From Stentor coeruleus (lineage: Eukaryota; Ciliophora; Heterotrichea; Heterotrichida; Stentoridae): a stretch of 26,010 bases of DNA. This document shows, one piece after another, positions 16,418-26,010 of the stretch. A program made the position numbers and the translations under genes. Under the pieces are notes generated by a model, which saw only the letters and a list, made by a program, of their open reading frames with translations, had not been told where the DNA came from and made no database searches. Positions within the stretch are counted from its first letter, which is position 1, and every line of letters begins with the position of its first letter. The stretch spans positions 1-26,010 of the forward strand of contig MPUH01001017.1 of the NCBI GenBank assembly GCA_001970955.1. The letters are read 5' to 3'.

Positions 16418-18556
16418 TTATTCTTTATCACTATATTTAGAATCTGTTTTTTGCATAACTACTTTCTTGGGCGAATTTGCTTGATTGAATAATTGAATGA
16501 GCTCCTCATTTCTAATGCAAACCCCACGTCTTAGTTCATCTTCCATTTTTACCGGTAAGCTTTTATGAAGAGCAGAAACATCTTTAAGCCTATGCTGAAG
16601 AGTTTTATAAGCTCTGGATGGTGGGAGAACCATGAGCACCGCATACAAACTCTTAAGTAAATAAGGGTGTCTCTGGTGTTCTAGCATTTGCATACGTAAA
16701 TCTGCTTATGGATTACGAACAAAAACTGGAGAGTCTATTAATTGGACAAGCCTTGCCAGTTGCTGAAGAAGTTCAGCATCGATATTAGATTTTGCCCTAA
16801 ATAAGTATTACATTGTATTGATAATTTCATAGGCGAGATCGTAAGCCTGAACTAAAAATGTTAAAGTTAGTGTGCAGCCAGGACTAAAACGCCAAGCTTT
16901 GTAAAGAGTTTCAAAAAACTCTACACAACGCATATCTTCAAGTTCTATGCAATATTTCAGCCTCTCACGAATTTCTTCAAAGTCTGAGTCAATTAGGAGA
17001 AGATCATTTAAAACTTCGATAATTTTTTGACAAAAACTTTTACTGGTTTCAATGTTAAGGAGTTCAGAGATGCTACGGTATACAAGCTCTACCCCAAGCC
17101 CCTGACAAAGTGTTTTGACAGTTTTTTTTACATTGTTTGGAGAAAATGCTTGATTAGTTGACACTTCATAGAGAATTGAGCTTATAACTTTATCAAAAAA
17201 TTCTTTGTATCTTGCTATATTGCAAAGGATTACAAGTGTGCTATTGACAACCATAGGTTCAGAGTCACTAAGACGTGAGCTTAATGTGCTAACAAGAATT
17301 TCCATAGATGGTTCCAAGGCTTCAGGATCTTTAATTTGGAGAATTATAACCCATTCTAAAGCAGCAATACGGGTTTTTATCGATTCGTGATCAATGTAAG
17401 CCATAAGGACCTCAACTATACTCATAAGCTCAAAGCCTGAATCACTACTAGTTTCTAAAGGGAAGAATTTGCAGAATTCCTGTAGTTTTGAATTTGTTTG
17501 CTCAGCTTTTTCATTGATTCTCTGCTCTTTATCTGAAAGGCATTCAAGTGATGCTTTAATAGCCTGAGGAAAGTATTTTACTATAAGTTTTTCTCCCTTT
17601 TCAATTAGTTCACTTATCCATGTTATTGCTTCTTTTTTAACTGCAGAGTCATTAATTTTAACCATACGTACGATTGTCTCCATTATGTACCCCAGATTTA
17701 ATGTAGTGTTTGACATGTCATTTTTTATTTCACCTAAAAAGTCTTTAAGAAAAATCATAGCCTCGTTTTTGAGCTTTGGGTCAGAGTTCCGAAGCATTAA
17801 AAATACCCCTTCAAAAAAATTTGGTAAGTAAAGAAATAAATTAAATTCTGGAATTGAGTCTAATACGGTTATCCAAGCAACAATCATCCTTTGGACATAT
17901 GGTATACCTATTCCTGTAGCCATCTCCTTAATCAATTCCATAAATTTTACTGAACTAAAAAGATATTCATTAGCCTCACATTCTACAACAATAGTTTTCA
18001 GAAGACTGTCTAATTTCTTTGATGCCTTTTTAACATCTCGATCAGTTCCAGTACATAAATCCACGATACTTTTAAATAGATGAGGGAACATAAATAAAAC
18101 ATTCTGTCTACACATTTTGATGATGTTATATAATGTTTCAACTGCATAATATTTAACTTTTGTATTATTGTCTCTGCAACAAGATAGAACTGGATTTACT
18201 AAACTTTCTATGAATCTTGAATCTTCTTTTATGTTAAGACTTGATACAATTGCAGAAAATGCCATCAGTCCTGCTTGCCTATAAACATCATCTACTGAAA
18301 GAAGGTAGACATCATTGAAAAAGCTTATAAACTTCTCTATTATATCGTTAGATTTTTTGACTGCGTATTGGTCTTTTAGAAATCGCTGTAGGTTTTGTCC
18401 TGCTTGCTTGCGCTTTTCGTAATTTTTTTCTATAAGGCTTTGCAAAAGTCCCTTGGGGAAGTCTTTCTCAATTTCGTGTTTCTCTAGTTGTTGGGGTATG
18501 ATTTGCTGAGCGTCTGCAACACTTACTATTGAAGCAGATCTGTCAAAACCACTCAT
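16418..18556 (-). CDS. VAC14: Vac14 scaffold of the PI(3,5)P2 kinase complex, three exons
   Basis: Exons are 16812-18556, 16717-16796 and 16418-16701, giving 702 residues. Two 15-nt introns interrupt the C-terminal domain. The N-terminal two thirds are HEAT-type helical repeats with Vac14 signatures such as KYYAVETLYNIIKMCR and CTGTDRDVKKASKKLDSLLK. The spliced C-terminus reads continuously through the Vac14/Fig4-binding domain: GCTLTLTFLVQAYDLAYEII, LVQLIDSPVFVHLRMQMLE, HPYLLKSLYAVLMVLPPSRA. Family knowledge: Vac14 holds together the PIKfyve/Fab1 lipid kinase and the Fig4 phosphatase on endosomes and vacuoles and controls PI(3,5)P2 and vacuole size. The length is somewhat below human and yeast forms. 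The ATG at 18556 fits the family N-terminus. The TAA at 16418 ends the protein soon after a tail (EELIQLFNQANSPKK) resembling the family end. Confidence 0.93.
16702..16716 (-). other. 15-nt intron 2 of Vac14
   Basis: The minus-strand sequence is GTAATCCATAAGCAG, with T9 and A10. Removing it restores SPVFVHLRMQMLE, which matches the conserved Vac14 motif SPVFTYLRLQLLE. Retained, it introduces a TAA in frame. An alternative AG at position 12 would make a 12-nt intron and would not restore homology. Confidence 0.95.
16797..16811 (-). other. 15-nt intron 1 of Vac14
   Basis: The minus-strand sequence is GTAATACTTATTTAG, with T9 and A10. It splits an ATG Met codon after its second base, and splicing regenerates Met. 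Retained, it gives TAA immediately after that Met. Splicing continues the frame into the conserved ELLQQLARLVQLIDSPVF stretch. Confidence 0.95.
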
Positions 18557-19773
18557 ATTATACTTAATAAATACAAATTTTGTCTATTATAATTTCTTCA
18601 GTAACTATCCCTAAAGTTTATCTGAGACTAGTGGTGGTTTAAAGTTGGAAAAATTGGCATAAATGGTAAACACAAATTGATAGCATCTTGTAAAAACTCT
18701 AATATAAATACCAAAGAAAATCTTATTTTCCCAAATCTTCCAAAGCCTATTTTTATTATTACTAACACCTAAATCCTAATAAAAATTTTGCACCTCAAAA
18801 AAAATCTTGCATAAATCAATCACTTCAGTACAATAAAAATTATATCAGTCATCATCATAAATATCTTAAAATGCTTATAAAACAACTATATACTATTTGT
18901 ATACTCCAAAATTAGCAAAATATTATAAAAGTAGGGTTATTTAAAATTAGCGATGCTTGATCTAGAAAAAGTATAAATAGCAATTGGATAATCTGGAACT
19001 TCAGGTATAGGTGGTCCAATAGTATATGCTCTTTCAAGCCCAGATTCATTGACTTCTTCATTAACTTAAAAGTTTTTTAAGGTTGCAGGTATTGACTTGA
19101 GAAAGATAATGATGCGTAAGCATGGCTATAGAAAGAGAGGATGTTTGGATATATCGATTAAAGGTTTGTATTGTTGCTGATAAGATATTATTAGTTTTAG
19201 TGAACTTTTTGATATGTATTTATTGAAGAGAATTCATATTCACCATATGATCATAGATAACAAACAGTTTTTTTAAAATATGATCTGGCTCTGATAATGG
19301 TAGGAAGTCTTCTGAATTTATTGACACCTTGAAGGATGCTAAAGTATGGTTTTACATGATATGGGAATGCTTTAGAAAATACATTTTGAAATTAAGATGA
19401 GATCATCTTGGAATCATTCTCCCATTTATAATTCAATGATGGGAATTTATAAAGAATTAGAATTAATTTGGATTTTAGAAAAGGCTATAGATAAGATACT
19501 ATAGTTATTTATGCTATATATGATCGTTAGGTTTACAATATAATTCTAAATAATTTAGTATTTAATTCTAAAAGAATAATTCCTCATAATTTACTTAAAT
19601 CATTTAGTTTGCTTAATAATCTCTATAAACCCTATTGCACTTCTGCTTGCAAAAAACTTATTTTAACCATTTTCGCACTTTCACATTTAATATAATCTTA
19701 ATTTTCTATAATCCCATTCCTCCTCTATTCTCCATCTAGCCTGATTTTGAAAAAACTTTTCTAAATAATTATT
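18557..19773. other. AT-rich spacer containing a decayed coding remnant
   Basis: This 1.2-kb stretch separates Vac14 from actin. The Vac14-proximal part (18557-18930) and the actin-proximal part (about 19400-19773) are AT-rich with no coding signal. The middle part carries a minus-strand remnant listed separately. I see no RNA gene. Confidence 0.6.
18937..19390 (-). pseudogene. Probable coding remnant of unknown family
   Basis: The minus strand shows protein-like sequence split by stops and one frame change. One frame (about 19390-19065) reads with single interruptions, including INSEDFLPLSEPDHILKKL, LFVIYDHMVNMNSLQ, then a TAA, then IHIKKFTKTNNILSATIQTF. Near 19065 it jumps frame to VNEEVNESGLERAYTIGPP and PEVPDYPIAIYTFSRSSIAN, ending in TAA at 18937. 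The composition is richer than the surrounding spacer. I do not recognise the family. It could be a degraded gene end, or a live exon with sequence errors. Confidence 0.4.
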
Positions 19774-20904
19774 CTATCTCATTTGAAAGCATTTTCTATG
19801 AACTATTGATGGTCCTACTTCGTCATATTCTTCTTTCAAAATACACATATTGTAGAAATCAGCCAATGAGCTCAAAATACTACCTCCAACCCACACAGAG
19901 AATTTTCTTTCAGGCTGAGCTATAACTTTAACTGTCATTGAAGGAGATCTATTTGTCAATTCTTTAGTAAACCTTTCACCAATACCAGCATACATTGTAT
20001 TACCACCACTAAGTAAAACAAAGTCATAAAGGTTTCTTCTTATATCGATATCGCATTTCATTATTGATTTGTAAATTGCTTCATCAGCTCCATCAATATC
20101 AAGACCAAGAAGACTTGGCTTAAATATACACTCTGGGGCACGGAATCTCTCATTGCCAATAGTCAAATTGCTTCCATCAGGTAATTCATATTGTATTTCT
20201 ATATTAGAAGAGGTTTTTGATTTTAACATTTCTTCATTAAAATCCAAAGCTACATAGCATAGTTTCTCTTTGATATCTCTAGCAATTCCTCTTTCAACTC
20301 TATTTTCCAAATAATATCCTCTTTCAGTCAATAATCTAAAAAAATGATTTGTGATATCTCTTCCAGCGATATCAATTTTTTGTATAGCATGAAGTAAAGC
20401 ATTTCCTTCATAAATAGGAACAACATGAGTAACTCCATCACCAGAATCATATACTATACCTGTAGTTCTTCCTGATGAGCATAATGACAAAGAAGCTTGA
20501 TGAGAAGCATAAAAAGCAGGAACATCAAAAGTTTCAAACATGATTTGAGTCATTTTTTCACGGTTTTGATTAGGATTTAATGGTGACTCTGCTAATAAAA
20601 CTGGATGCTGGCTAGGATCTACCATCAGTTCATAGAAAAAAGTGTGATGCCATACACGTTCCATATCATCCCAATTTGTAATAATCCCATGCTCAATTGG
20701 GCATTTGATGTTTAAAACTCCTCTTTTGGCTTGGGCTTCATATCCAATATACACTTCTTTTTCATTTGTTCCCATAATTATTCCTGGCATATAAGGTCGA
20801 CCGACTATGTTTGGAAACACGGCTCTTGGCTCATCTTCACCACTAAAACCAGCCTTGCATGTATCAGAACCGTTGTCAATAACCAAAGAAAGCATATCTA
20901 GCAT
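19774..20904 (-). CDS. Divergent actin
   Basis: This is a 376-residue, single-exon, full-length actin. Conserved parts: [14 protein letters not shown] (7-20), [21 protein letters not shown] around the methylatable His, [71 protein letters not shown] and the C-terminal [10 protein letters not shown]. It is clearly divergent. The phosphate-loop Gly after Ser is Asp (NGSD instead of NGSG). The DNase-binding loop region ([19 protein letters not shown]) is rewritten. Three residues, QMR, follow the normally terminal Phe. Key residues for ATP hydrolysis (Gln in SHQASLSL, Asp in DSGDG, His in GVTH) remain, so it probably binds and hydrolyses ATP. Ciliates keep several divergent actins; cortical, phagocytic or ciliary roles are possible. 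The ATG at 20904 fits actin length; Met4 is an alternative. Confidence 0.95.
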   Translation of the reverse strand: MLDMLSLVIDNGSDTCKAGFSGEDEPRAVFPNIVGRPYMPGIIMGTNEKEVYIGYEAQAKRGVLNIKCPIEHGIITNWDDMERVWHHTFFYELMVDPSQHPVLLAESPLNPNQNREKMTQIMFETFDVPAFYASHQASLSLCSSGRTTGIVYDSGDGVTHVVPIYEGNALLHAIQKIDIAGRDITNHFFRLLTERGYYLENRVERGIARDIKEKLCYVALDFNEEMLKSKTSSNIEIQYELPDGSNLTIGNERFRAPECIFKPSLLGLDIDGADEAIYKSIMKCDIDIRRNLYDFVLLSGGNTMYAGIGERFTKELTNRSPSMTVKVIAQPERKFSVWVGGSILSSLADFYNMCILKEEYDEVGPSIVHRKCFQMR

Positions 20905-22761
20905 TTAATTTTAGAATATAAAAACAATATGTAATAGGGAAATGAAAATATCATACCACCGTGTAGTATTATTGCAAAGGATTTGATAGATTTGAAAATC
21001 AATAATTGTTAAAAGGAAAAATAGTAGGCGAAAAAATTGGCTATAGGTTAAGGAATGATGCAAGGGGTCATATTTATGATTTTTAGATGAAAAGATCAGG
21101 CAATTTGTATTGGGTATAAACACTGAAAGAATTTTAGATGCATTTACAGTAAACTATAGGAAGATAAGATTTTTTACAATCATCCATATATTATATATAA
21201 CATATTATGTGTATAGTCGGTTTATATTTTCTAAAATAATAACATAAAACTTATCTAACACATAACACGCTCTAATTTGTAATTATAGTATCACTAGTTA
21301 ATTAAAATTGTTAAATATAGCTAAGAAAAATATTTTGTATATTTATCCAAAGTTTCTTCATTATCTAATCTCTATTATATTAAAAAAAACATCTATTTGT
21401 TTGAGGGTAAAAGGAGAACTTTTGCCATTTTATTCTATCTACTATAGTTACTACAAAAGGGTAACAAAAATCAACCTTTTAATTTTTGAAGATATTAAAT
21501 CTAAGTATAATGATTTTTTCTCTCTAATTAAAGATAATAATTCCAAGCGCTGATCTATGAAATGAGCATAAAAGAATAATTTGAATAAATACTTAAAAAT
21601 AGAAATGTAATTAGATAAGTAAATGCTGTTATCATGTGCTTTTGCTTCGTTTTGATTTAGAAAATATTTGTAATACAGTTTTCTAATTTATAATTATGAA
21701 ATACTGAATATTATAATTTCAAAGTAATTATTTTTGTTTTAATATATAAAGACACATAATTTTATGATAGATATAATTTGATTAATATAAAATAGTTGTA
21801 AAAAATTTGTTGAAAGAAGCATTAGCATAACTAAAGTATACTTTTAATAATCATTTACCATTAATTTTATTGTTTCTGCTACTGTAATTAACTAGCTAAA
21901 ATGCCTTTACCTTAAATCGTATAAACTGAGCAAAGAAAGGAGAATATCATTAATCATATTGGAATTTTATTGGAAAAATTATTTAATCAATTACTTTAGT
22001 ATTTAAAATTTAAGTTTAATTTAAAAGATGCATGATAAGGAAAATGATAATTTCATTCAAAATAGGGATTAAAATTATAGTTTAGTCATCATCTTATTTT
22101 TTATTTGAAATTAAGTGAAGATTCTCTCAAAAGATCATTAAATAAAATATTAATTAATTTGGTTGTAGATTTTGGTCTTAAGATTAATTAGCTTATAAAA
22201 AATGGAAATATTCAAGGCTTATTAGTTATTTTGCATATTTTTAAAATAATTTTTGATGATGAAACAATTTTTTTTAAAGTAATTTTATTTTAAATAAAAA
22301 TTGGTAGTGTCATAAACTTTAATCATTCAAGCCATACAAAATAAAAATTCATCATTTTAATTGTAATTGATATTTCAATTGCTCAGTTAGTTAATTAAAA
22401 GTTAAATCTATTCATGCTTGTACATTATTGTGAGATAGATGCAAGTAGACTCAAGAATGATTAGTAAGAAAATATATATTACTAAATATGCAAAGAAAAA
22501 ATATGTTAAATTATTCTGTATTGTACTTTTTCTATTTACCATTAGTTTATAAGTTATTTTTTGATCTTATTTATTTTTATTTAAAACTCAAAAAACTTGA
22601 ATTTAGAAATTATAAGCAATCAGAAAGCTGCTATAAACTATAAGCTTATGCTTTAAAATATTATTTAAAAGCTGTACAAATAGTTAATTGCTTTATATAT
22701 TAATTAAACTAGTTTTGAATTTACGCTTATCCAGAAAATAGTTGATATTTTATAATAATTT
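20905..22761. other. Long AT-rich spacer, no supported gene
   Basis: This 1.86-kb divergent region lies between actin (minus) and the coiled-coil gene (plus). It is very AT-rich with dense stops in all frames. Two short frames exist (20911-21123 minus; 21308-21553 plus, which opens with TTG), but both have composition like random AT-rich DNA. It presumably holds both promoters. I see no RNA gene or repeat of note. Confidence 0.6.
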
Positions 22762-23457
22762 ATGGAAAAAACAAACCAATCAGCAAACATTCAAAAAGTA
22801 AACAAATTATCAATAATATCTAGTGATTCAAGTGAGTATTATCAAGAAGATATTGAATTTGATGAGATTTCCAGGTCATCAATGATTACTCCATCAGAAG
22901 ACTTGGATCTTTTAATCGAAACGCTAAGGGCCACTTTAAACACAAGAGGCATGACTGTAGCTCTCGAGCCTAATCCCCTTGAAAACTTAAAAAACCTTGT
23001 AAGAACTATGTGTGATGAATTTCTAAAAGTTACGAAGACAATCAAAGAAATAAGAATAAGTGAGCCTTTTTCAACATGTGCCGAAGAAATAGGTGTCAAT
23101 TTGATTCAAAGCACTAACAAAGATGTACTAAGTAGAATTTTCGAAATACCCGAGAATGGAATCATTCTAACTAAAGATGAATGCGGGGATTTGGCATCTC
23201 TGCTTGTTGGAGCTATAAGAGACTCATCTTCAAATGAGTTTAAAGAAAAAATCACTACACTAGAAAAGAAACTTATTTCAATTGCTAAAGATACTGTAAA
23301 GCTTAGAGAAGAAATAAAGGTAAAAGATAAAGAAATTGAAAATCTTTGTAAAGAGGTTGAGGATTTCAAATTGAATAGAAGTAAGAAAGGATCAGCACTT
23401 GCAAAATACTTTGATATGGAAAGTACACTCAATGAAAGTAATGATGCTGGAAATTAG
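22762..23457 (+). CDS. Coiled-coil protein, function unknown
   Basis: This is a 231-residue ORF with coding composition distinct from its AT-rich flanks; the family is not recognised. Residues 1-45 are Ser/Asp/Glu-rich and likely disordered. Residues 45-155 look globular and helical (SEDLDLLIETLRATLNTR, LENLKNLVRTMCDEFLKVTK, CGDLASLLVGAIRD). Residues about 158-205 form a clear charged coiled coil. There is no signal peptide or membrane segment. The stop is TAG. It converges with the EML pseudogene on the opposite strand. A structural or scaffold role is only a guess. Confidence 0.75.
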   Translation: MEKTNQSANIQKVNKLSIISSDSSEYYQEDIEFDEISRSSMITPSEDLDLLIETLRATLNTRGMTVALEPNPLENLKNLVRTMCDEFLKVTKTIKEIRISEPFSTCAEEIGVNLIQSTNKDVLSRIFEIPENGIILTKDECGDLASLLVGAIRDSSSNEFKEKITTLEKKLISIAKDTVKLREEIKVKDKEIENLCKEVEDFKLNRSKKGSALAKYFDMESTLNESNDAGN

Positions 23458-23820
23458 CATAGCTTATAGACTAATTAGATATAAAAAGCATTTAAAAAAT
23501 TTTATTGCACCCTTGCTTATAGTAAAGTTTATGTATATTATAATAATTAGCTAAGCTTTGATAAAATAAAATACACTAATTTAGTTAATATTTTAAGAAA
23601 TCTACCAGATTATTTTAGATGCCACAGTCATAAATTGATTATAAAAATCTATCTTAATATATTTGAAATTTTTTGCAAGTTTATAAATCATATGGAGGTT
23701 CCTACCTCTAAAAGCAATTAAGAATGAAAATGAAATTACAATTTTTGGTTCTATTTTGCATTGAACTTAATACAACAATATCTGATAGGAGATATCAATA
23801 ATTATATCAAAAGCGTTCAA
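23458..23820. other. AT-rich spacer, possibly with further EML-pseudogene decay
   Basis: This lies between the TAG of the coiled-coil gene and the last recognisable EML motif. I see no coding signal. The EML reading frame fades out here, so the lost 3' end of that gene may be included. Confidence 0.45.
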
Positions 23821-25910
23821 ATAACTATCTGAATATTTAAGCAATCTGAAGTCATCTAAAAGTGCTGTAATTTCATACTCTTTGTTACCGAATTTTATTT
23901 TGCTTCTATCAACCACTTTAGCATCAGCATCATCTGCAAAAACTGGGTAATAGATTGAGAAAAAGGGAAATGGGTATAGATTAAAATAGATTTAAAGAAA
24001 ATTCCTTATAATGACTATCCAATGACACTGTTCAAGTAACTACAGTTCATCTTTAAGCATAGTAGCTCTTGATTCTATTTTCTTCAATTATTTGCATCCC
24101 AGAATAAGAAGTTTATGAGCTCCACAGTTAGAATGAATATAATTCCCAAAGAAATTCTGGTCAAAATGAGTAATAAATGAATTATAACCTCGGTAAACAG
24201 CGATTTGCTTAAAGTTTTTAGTGCTATATCTATAAAATTATCATGAGACCCTACTGAAGCTTACTTCCATCATGGGAGAATTTCAAATCATCAATTTCTT
24301 CTTTTCTATCTTTCTTGCTTACTCTTTGTGCCCATTAATTTATGTCAAATACCTTAAAGATTCCATCTTTGAATCCTACTGCCATAAGATTTCCTTGTTG
24401 ATTGCAGCACACACTAAGAGCTTTAGCACCATCCGACACCTCGCCAGCATTAGAAAATCTTATGAAGCGACTTGAGCTTTTGCATTACGGTCCCAAATAC
24501 GCAAAATTCCATCATCAGAACAAGAAATAAATCGGCTATTTCAGGAAGCACAAAGTCCCCAAACTTCATTAGTGACTGTTTTCCGTGTTAAGGAGGATAG
24601 TGCCCTCTATTGAAGCTTGACCAGAATTGATGTAAATCTCATACAAATCGCATCTATGTGTAGCAACTGGTAAAGCGCTTCCATCATCTAAAGTCATATC
24701 TGGACGGATATAAGTGCAAAGATATCCATACTGATTAGATTTTAAATCAAAACTTTATCTCTTATTTAATGTCCTATCTAATAACAAAGCAATACTATCA
24801 CTACCTCCTGTAACTATCATACCATGATTTATCCAAATACTACCTAAACCTTTTTGGCGTAATGGATAGGATTTACCTTCTGAAACTCTTGCCCATTTAA
24901 TCAAAGTGCACTGCTATTCCTGTATACAAATTATTACCATCAACGCTTGCAGATAAAATAATGTATCAAATTGCCCAAGCTTACATGTTTATGTTGTTCC
25001 ACTAATAGTCCTTTAAATGCTTTACCGTTGTTACAAATTAAGTCTCACTTGTAAATACCATCTGATATTAATTCTCTATCACCTTTTACTGAGCATATTA
25101 ATGAGTTGTTCTAAGATTGCATAAAGCAACAAAATGATCTTCATCAATACCTAGAGTTGCAAGAATCTTCCATTTGGTAAGAACACAAGGGATGTAATTC
25201 CTTTTTCTAAAGGTGCTTTAAATTTGCTATCTGCATCATTAAACTAATGCCCCATTAAAATATATTCTGCTTTACATCTACTTCACTTGTAGCTGCTAAT
25301 TCTCTATTTGGTAATAGAGTAAAGATTATTATATCATCTATATGCTTATTGAAGAAGTTTCGACTATGTGATGATTTGGTATAGATTATACACAAACCAG
25401 CTGCATGGATTATGATTCTTCCATCATTAAATATCGAAGATTATTTCTGCAGTTTTTGCCTCAATACCCACAAGCAAATTCAAGCTCTAAGATCACAGCA
25501 GGAGACGTGTTTTGATTTCTTGAAACTTTGGCAAAACCTGATGGGGAGTCTCTTTTAAATCACATTTGCGTACGCATTCTGCATTGGCTCTGCCTTTCCT
25601 GATCATTTAGCAATATCATAAACAATTGCACAATGCTCTTCATCAGAGTCTGAATCTACAACTTTACTGATGTTAAGAGAAAATCAACATTCGAATTCCC
25701 TTTTAAAAATCCCTTTGAAGCTCTTAACACAATCCATAATATATTCCATATAGCAAGCAAAGGATTCTGCCAATTTCTCAAGTGGCTGCAAATGCTCCTA
25801 TAGTATTCGTATAAAATGAAATATCATCAGTATTAGCAATAAAGTATTTTGAGTATTTGGCAATTGATTAAGTGCAATACCCACAGCTACTATATGATAT
25901 ATAAATTCAT
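23821..25910 (-). pseudogene. Decayed HELP/WD40 protein gene of the EML (EMAP-like) family
   Basis: The minus strand carries EML motifs in the correct order but scattered over all three frames. A DSDSDEEHCAIVYD linker is at about 25610-25655. A HELP-like hydrophobic motif LELEFACGY-stop-GKNCRNN lies at 25430-25500, where TGA (25461-25463) replaces an Arg codon of the conserved GYRG. Next come NDGRIIIHAAGLCIIY; KGITSLVFLPNGRF; ATLGIDEDHFVALCNLR; a long stretch around IKWARVSEGKSYPLR; NEVWGLCAS and SCSDDGILRIWDR (about 24490-24570); KEEIDDLKFSHDGSKL; GSHDNFIDI; SNCGAHKLL; and VDRSKIKFGNKEYEITALLD (about 23860-23915). I count about ten frame changes and many stops, too many for introns of 15 nt. 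Intact EML proteins bind microtubules. The order suggests a long protein with at least one full HELP-WD40 module. Sequence error is an alternative but would have to be confined to this stretch. Confidence 0.88.
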
Positions 25911-26010
25911 TTTGCTATAAATCTAAAATTATTTATTACATCATGGGAACGGCATTCATGACATTAAAATAAAATATTATGGTAATTTATTATAAAAAAA
26001 TTATAGACAT

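Noticed and set aside
15944-18556. Vac14 and the 154-residue ORF as one gene
   Set aside because: No GT-AG intron of 15-16 nt removes the Vac14 TAA and keeps the frame open; the 16-nt candidate at GTTATGC...ACAG leads to TGA. Vac14 also ends where the family normally ends.
20911-21123. 70-codon minus-strand frame just upstream of actin
   Set aside because: Hydrophobic, low-complexity AT-driven composition, no family, and it lies in the actin 5' flank.
21308-21553. 81-codon plus-strand frame in the actin-proximal spacer
   Set aside because: It opens with TTG, not ATG, and its Ile/Lys/Tyr-rich composition is what random AT-rich DNA gives.
24272-24475. 67-codon plus-strand frame
   Set aside because: It lies antisense to the EML pseudogene, whose minus-strand reading has clear homology.
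23821-25910. A reassigned genetic code (UAA/UAG as Gln, UGA as Trp) to rescue the EML region
   Set aside because: Some stops fit, but one TGA replaces a conserved Arg, one TAG replaces a Trp, and about ten frameshifts remain. Intact neighbours use the standard code.

Overview
The window looks like macronuclear DNA of a heterotrich ciliate, most like Stentor. It is AT-rich, with dense single-exon genes separated by very short spacers. Three introns can be placed with confidence, and each is exactly 15 nt (GT...AG) with T at position 9 and A at position 10. Intact genes read in the standard code: tryptophan is TGG throughout (about 25 in the largest protein alone) and the stops are TAG or TAA. 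The genes are clearly eukaryotic (Ran, actin, Cdc14, Vac14). Blepharisma, also a heterotrich with tiny introns, is less likely because no UGA is used as Trp in the intact genes. The species call is inference.

Layout, left to right: (1) 452-2452, minus strand: a Cdc14 phosphatase and a small coiled-coil protein. (2) 2453-3392: AT-rich spacer with a 48-nt tandem duplication centred on an ambiguous base (N at 3273), probably an assembly seam. (3) 3393-14572, minus strand, with 47-48 nt spacers: a putatively myristoylated PP2C phosphatase whose last exon follows a 15-nt intron; a glyoxalase II-fold protein that has lost nearly all metal ligands; and a 2991-residue mosaic protein with EF-hands, a charged helix, WD40-like segments, a pseudokinase and a long helical C-terminus. 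(4) 14573-14656: an 84-bp divergent spacer shared with Ran. (5) 14657-15680, plus strand: Ran GTPase and a PLAC8-family Cys-rich protein. (6) 15944-18556, minus strand: an uncharacterised basic protein only 9 nt downstream of the stop of a three-exon Vac14. (7) 18557-19773: AT-rich, with a decayed unidentified coding remnant at about 18937-19390. (8) 19774-20904, minus strand: a divergent actin with a three-residue C-terminal extension. (9) 20905-22761: AT-rich with no supported gene. (10) 22762-23457, plus strand: an unrecognised coiled-coil protein. (11) about 23821-25910, minus strand: a heavily frameshifted and nonsense-mutated HELP/WD40 gene of the EML (EMAP-like) microtubule-binding family.

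The genes do not form one pathway. Several concern the cytoskeleton, cell cycle, membranes or signalling. The most unusual items are two neighbouring pseudoenzymes (the degenerate glyoxalase II and the giant EF-hand/WD40/pseudokinase protein), the 15-nt introns, and the large EML pseudogene in what should be a streamlined macronuclear genome. I see no CRISPR array, transposase, tRNA or rRNA gene.
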